A stretch of 53,949 bases of DNA, taken from Methanobacteriota archaeon (GTDB lineage: Archaea > Thermoplasmatota > Thermoplasmata > SG8-5). Location: the NCBI GenBank assembly GCA_013791785.1, contig VMTD01000122.1, positions 1 through 53,949 on the forward strand. The letters run 5' to 3'. Shown here piece by piece: positions 50,366-53,949 of the stretch. Within the stretch, counting starts at the first letter, position 1. Every line of letters begins with the position of its first letter. The notes beneath the pieces were generated by a model, which made no database searches, was not told the origin of the DNA, and saw only the letters and a list, made by a program, of their open reading frames with translations. The position numbers and the translations under genes are program-made.

Positions 50366-52660
50366 TCACCGCCTCCTGAGTCTTGGGTTGATAATTTCAT
50401 CCATTCCCCTGCCCAGCAGGTAGAATCCCAGTGAAAGTATGGTTATGGCCAGCCCCGGCGGGAGCATCCACCATGGCGCTATGAGGGAATGGCCGCTGGT
50501 CTGTATGGTGGAGAGCATGTTGCCCCATGAAATGACTTTTGGGTCCCCCAGCGCAAGATAACTCAGTGCCGCTTCCGTGAGAATGGCGCCTGCGACGAAA
50601 AGTGTCATGTACAGGAAGGAGAACGGTAACACGTTGGGAGCGATGTGCTTGAGTATGATCTTCGTATCGCTGGAGCCGGACACTCTGGCCGCGTCAACGA
50701 ACGATCTCTCCTTGAGGGAAAGCGTTTGAGCCCTCACGACCCTGGTTATGCCGGGCCATCCCAGCAATGCCAGGATGATTACTATGTTCCAGATGGATTG
50801 CCCGGAGATCTGCGTCCAGATGAGCACTATGGGCAGGAACGGAATTGTCAGGGCGATGTCGGTTATTCTCATCAAAATCATGTCTATTCTTCCGCCGTAG
50901 TACCCGGATATCAGGCCGATGAGTGTTCCCACGACAACAGAGAAGAATGCGGCAGTGAGTCCTACAAAGAGCGCGACCCTGCTGCCGTATATCAGGTGGG
51001 TTAGAATGTCATGCCCCACATTGTCGGTGCCCAGTATGTACCTGTTGCCCGATGCATACGTTCCCGGCGGAAGCGCGCCCAGGCTGGTTCCGATTGATTG
51101 GAATATGTCCATTGTGCAGGTTTCCGGGTTGAAGAACAGGTTGCGCATCTCCTCGGATGTCATGGTGGTGCTGTACTTCGTACCTCCAAAGCTGCCGAAA
51201 TATTCCAGCTGTGAATCCGGCGAACCGGTGTAGAATAATTCCTTCATTCCCCTGTTTACGTATGGGGTGGTGACTGTGATGATGGTCTGTCCCACATGCA
51301 CCACGCCATTCGTGTCAATGGCGTAGAGCAAACTTGCCTGTTCCACCACGAAGATGCTCCTGGCAACAGTGTCCATCTCACCAAGGAATGAACTGTCCAG
51401 TACTCCGCTGCCGCTTGACTTGAAAACGGTGGTGTTGGTCGGAATTCCGTCCGCGTATCCGTGGACCGCGATGTATATTGAATCCGAGGTGGTCGGTGAT
51501 GGTGCAATTTTCACGAGGCCCCCATTGCCCTGAAACTCTCCCAGGAGAGCGTCCGCATTTAAATCATAAATTTTTACCGAATAGGCATAATCCACTGCGG
51601 TCGGAATGTACAATTTGGGTGTGGTATCCATTGTTCTGTGGTATCCCATTGGCCCGGTGAATTCCACTGGTTCACTGCTGATGTTGAATTGGATGATTTT
51701 CGCTGCGGTGCCGTTGGTGGTTCCGTTGAAGTAATACAGCGTGCCGTTGGTTGAGGGTATGTAAATCCCGGTGGTGTTGGCAGCGTATTTTACATTATCA
51801 AATTTGTAATTGAGGGGCTTCTGGGTGATGGGTATGTCCATCTCCACTAGGTTCTGGACCGGGCCGATGCCCCTGATGTTCCAGCAATACTCGAACTTGT
51901 AAGTCACGAATTTGGATTCGTTGGCCAATGTCACATACCTGAAGGGGCCTTCCAGCCTGGTGAACCACAGGTTCTCTGTGATTTTTCTCTGGGACGGCGG
52001 ATTGAGCATGTTTCCCGCAGAGGTCGTATCCTGCACCACCCATTTCGGTATGAAGCCCGCGTCCTCCTGATGAAGAACAGTTTCCGTGAACGGGTCGAAT
52101 ATCACGAAGGTGGTGTTTGCCACGAATGTCAGCAACCCGCTTTCCACTCTCTCCCCGAATGTACTGGTTTCGGTGGAGGTGCTGTTGTAGCCCCTGGCCG
52201 GGGTGAGGTACAGAACCTCGGAAAGTGGGAGCTCCAATCCGTAATCGGCTATGTCCAGGGAGATGCTCATGTTTCCCTCTTCAAAAGGATCCAATGCCGT
52301 TTTTATCCCGAAATCCATCTCTATGGTGCCGTCCTGGTTGGCCAGTATGAACCATATGCCGCCGCCCATGGATGATTCGCTGGGGGTTGTGGGGCCTACC
52401 ACCATCGAATAATATCCGTCCTTGACCGGGTACTGGAGCACTATCCTGTCCACGCTGAACATGTCATCTGCCGGAGCTATGAAATCCACGCTGTAAGGTG
52501 CTATGAACGGTGCGAAAATTGCCATGAATGCGAATGCCAGGATGATGGCCAGACCGGCCATTCCTGTCCTGCTCTCCATGAGCATCCTGCCCACCTTCTT
52601 GGTGAGTATCAGGAGGGTGTTTATGCGAAGTTTCAGTTTGTCAGGGGGAATGTCATTCAT
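50366..52660 (-). CDS. oppC: Peptide-type ABC permease (OppC/DppC) with very large extracellular insertion
   Basis: 764 residues, where OppC is normally about 300. The N-terminal helix (MAGLAIILAFAFMAIFAPFI, about 34-53) is standard. The C-terminal 220 residues hold the remaining helices and the coupling EAA loop (RVVRAQTLSLKERSFVDAAR). Between them, about residues 60-545, lies a predicted extracellular beta-rich domain with repeated strand patterns (FVTYKFEYCWNIRGI, YIPSTNGTLYYFNGTTNG, SIYIAVHGYADGIPTNTT) that may be a propeller. It ends at the normal family sequence RYILGTDNVGHDILTHLIYG. It could replace a free solute-binding protein. Confidence 0.88.
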   Translation of the reverse strand: MNDIPPDKLKLRINTLLILTKKVGRMLMESRTGMAGLAIILAFAFMAIFAPFIAPYSVDFIAPADDMFSVDRIVLQYPVKDGYYSMVVGPTTPSESSMGGGIWFILANQDGTIEMDFGIKTALDPFEEGNMSISLDIADYGLELPLSEVLYLTPARGYNSTSTETSTFGERVESGLLTFVANTTFVIFDPFTETVLHQEDAGFIPKWVVQDTTSAGNMLNPPSQRKITENLWFTRLEGPFRYVTLANESKFVTYKFEYCWNIRGIGPVQNLVEMDIPITQKPLNYKFDNVKYAANTTGIYIPSTNGTLYYFNGTTNGTAAKIIQFNISSEPVEFTGPMGYHRTMDTTPKLYIPTAVDYAYSVKIYDLNADALLGEFQGNGGLVKIAPSPTTSDSIYIAVHGYADGIPTNTTVFKSSGSGVLDSSFLGEMDTVARSIFVVEQASLLYAIDTNGVVHVGQTIITVTTPYVNRGMKELFYTGSPDSQLEYFGSFGGTKYSTTMTSEEMRNLFFNPETCTMDIFQSIGTSLGALPPGTYASGNRYILGTDNVGHDILTHLIYGSRVALFVGLTAAFFSVVVGTLIGLISGYYGGRIDMILMRITDIALTIPFLPIVLIWTQISGQSIWNIVIILALLGWPGITRVVRAQTLSLKERSFVDAARVSGSSDTKIILKHIAPNVLPFSFLYMTLFVAGAILTEAALSYLALGDPKVISWGNMLSTIQTSGHSLIAPWWMLPPGLAITILSLGFYLLGRGMDEIINPRLRRR

Positions 52661-52668
52661 GGTAACAC

Positions 52669-53664
52669 CTACAGCCTCACTCTTGGGTCCAGCACTCCGT
52701 AGAGCAAGTCAGCCACTATATTCGCGAATATAACGAGAAGCGAGAGAATGAATAGTACGGCGCCTGACAGGAAATGGTCCTGATTGTACAATGCGTCCAG
52801 GTAGAGCAATCCCATACCCTGGTAGGAGAACACCTGTTCCAGGATGACCGCGCCGCCGAGAACGGATGCCATGGATAGAGTAAAGGACGTCACTATCGGC
52901 AGGTAGGCATTGCGGTTCGCATGCCGTATCCTTACATGCCTCTCCGAAAGCCCCTTGGCCTTGGCCGTGAGGATGTAATCCTCCCTCATGACCTCCAATA
53001 AGGATGTACGCATCAACAGAATCACGCCAGCCACACCGATGAGCACCATTACTATCAGGGGGAGTGCCATGTGCCATCCGAAGTCGAGGATTTTCAGGTA
53101 GGATTCGCCCCCCGAAAGACCGAAGAAAGCAACCGTTTCTTCCATCCCGGTGAAACCTCCCAGTGGGAAATATTTCCATTTATTGGCAAACACCCATATC
53201 ATGATAAGGCCTATCCAGAAGGATGGCATATTGTAGAAGAACAGGGAACTGGAAATGATTGCGCCCTCGGCAACACCGCCCCTGCGCCAGGCAATGTAGG
53301 AACCCACTGCGACACCCAGGGCATAGGAAATGATGGTGGCGGCCCCGAAAAGTATCAGGGTTCTCGGAGCCCTGAGCTCAATCTGATCAATTACCGGCCC
53401 CCCCTTCGAATATGAATAACCGAAGTTGAACGTGAACATATTGGTCATAAATCTGTAATACCTAACATGAATCGGGTCATTGAGACCGTAGAGGTTCTCC
53501 AGTTGGGTAAGTCTTGCCTCTGTGGTCGTCGGATCCGCCCTGAACTTGGCCAGTGGGTCGCCGGGCATGGCTTCGAAAAGCATGAAAATGATGCTGGTCA
53601 CAATCAGAAGGGTGACTGCGGCTTGAAGCACTCGGCCAAATATGTACCGTCCCATTTTTGCCAT
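52669..53664 (-). CDS. oppB: Peptide-type ABC permease (OppB/DppB)
   Basis: 331 residues with six helices. The N-terminus (YIFGRVLQAAVTLLIVTSII), the extracellular LENLYGLNDPIHVRYYRFM, the EAA loop (MREDYILTAKAKGLSERHVR) and the ending DLLYGVLDPRVRL are typical. First gene of the operon. A BoxA about 30 bases upstream leaves almost no leader; GGTGTTACC precedes the next gene. No solute-binding protein gene follows in the window. Confidence 0.93.
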   Translation of the reverse strand: MAKMGRYIFGRVLQAAVTLLIVTSIIFMLFEAMPGDPLAKFRADPTTTEARLTQLENLYGLNDPIHVRYYRFMTNMFTFNFGYSYSKGGPVIDQIELRAPRTLILFGAATIISYALGVAVGSYIAWRRGGVAEGAIISSSLFFYNMPSFWIGLIMIWVFANKWKYFPLGGFTGMEETVAFFGLSGGESYLKILDFGWHMALPLIVMVLIGVAGVILLMRTSLLEVMREDYILTAKAKGLSERHVRIRHANRNAYLPIVTSFTLSMASVLGGAVILEQVFSYQGMGLLYLDALYNQDHFLSGAVLFILSLLVIFANIVADLLYGVLDPRVRL

Positions 53665-53687
53665 TGCTTCAGGTTAAGCATTTCTCG

Positions 53688-53700
53688 TATATATATTATA
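53688..53700 (-). promoter_or_regulatory. BoxA of the peptide transporter operon
   Basis: Minus-strand TATAATATATATA, centred about 30 bases before ATG 53664. Confidence 0.6.
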
Positions 53701-53898
53701 TTCAAGAATAGAACATTTTAATATTGTATTCGATAACTTCAGCTTGTCCTAACGGGGCAAAACCTCATTAGTGGTGTCAGGTAAACTTCCCACACCGTTC
53801 TTCCCGGATTGATTGAACATGTCCTCGCCCACATACCGCGACTTTTAAGTCTGCGGATACGGGCGCTTTCAAGCTGCTCTTCTGCGAGGACTTGTTCA

Positions 53899-53949
53899 GT
53901 AAACTACCAGCCCCTAAAGTGGCTGGCGTTTGTTGCCAGGGCTGGAAGT
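53899..53949 (-). mobile_element. IS200/IS605-type element 3' end, copy C (runs off the window)
   Basis: On the minus strand it reads TTCCAGCCCTGGCAACAAAC, CCAGCCAC-TTTA-GGGGCTGG, TAGTTTAC, as in copies A and B. The body lies beyond 53949, so this copy could be the one that carries a transposase or tnpB. The sequence 53701-53898 shows no supported gene; it includes TAAACTTCCCACACC at about 53782, a weak echo of the element. Confidence 0.7.

Noticed and set aside
53770-53898. Possible TnpB C-terminus next to element copy C
   Set aside because: A short minus-strand reading ends in a Cys-rich phrase, but it lies outside the element end and has no TnpB motif.
1-53949. tRNA, rRNA or retron-type RNA/reverse transcriptase
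   Set aside because: No cloverleaf-ending sequence with proper arms and no reverse transcriptase frame were seen by eye; a dedicated scan was not possible.

Overview
The window is an archaeal chromosome segment. Evidence: the archaeal gene order ftsZ-secE-spt5-rpl11, short leaders or leaderless starts behind A/T-rich BoxA promoters, GGTG/GGAGG ribosome sites, a roadblock/KaiC-like pair, and an AAA-TPR signalling protein of a kind common in Thermoplasmatota. A member of Thermoplasmatota (Thermoplasmata-related, mesophilic or subsurface) is my best inference; no rRNA or tRNA gene is present to test it. The mutS-mutL operon looks bacterial in origin.

Layout. 0-10 kb is housekeeping and signalling: a 1025-residue AAA/TPR protein, uL11, a Spt5 with an added N-terminal domain, SecE and FtsZ (one minus-strand operon), a roadblock protein plus a KaiC-like ATPase, a V4R-like sensor and an MgtC-family membrane protein. 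9.6-14 kb is one minus-strand ABC exporter operon (two ATPases, two ABC-2 permeases, one exported membrane-anchored protein). 14.5-36.3 kb is a defence and accessory island. It holds a Fe-S helix-hairpin-helix DNA glycosylase-like gene, a broken phosphatase, a winged-helix-like unknown, a three-gene unknown cassette with a duplicated domain, and a four-gene DUF499 ATPase / small protein / DUF1156 methylase / PLD-SNF2 helicase operon resembling type 3 BREX without PglZ. It continues with an orphan restriction-enzyme tail, an HTH protein, an AAA ATPase + RloB/TOPRIM pair, a disrupted ORF6N gene and an AbiE-like nucleotidyltransferase/winged-helix pair. 37.7-42.1 kb is mutS-mutL, followed by hicAB and a radical SAM gene. 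44.8-53.7 kb carries a membrane/zinc-ribbon/TPR/HhH protein and an oligopeptide-type ABC transporter operon (oppBCDF-like plus two membrane proteins).

The most unusual content is not protein-coding. At least three repeat systems thread through the intergenic spaces: (1) heptamer-based A/T-rich elements built on AAAATCT, one of which sits inside an ORF6N gene with both halves still readable; (2) about 200-bp IS200/IS605-type elements without tnpB, whose copies show compensatory changes in several stems and end in a hairpin resembling an omega-RNA 3' end; (3) a palindrome-rich unit (CATCGAAT...ATTCGATG followed by a GC-rich hairpin) that borders the defence cassettes. A different heptamer (GATTCCC) has expanded inside the mutL linker and stays in frame, and a third (GTGAATA) is nested in a composite element at 46.7-47.2 kb.

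Functionally, the island couples DNA modification/restriction, an ATPase/TOPRIM abortive-infection-type pair, toxin-antitoxin pairs and mismatch repair, separated by repeat units that could act as exchange points. All functional statements are by motif recognition from the sequence; no database search was run.
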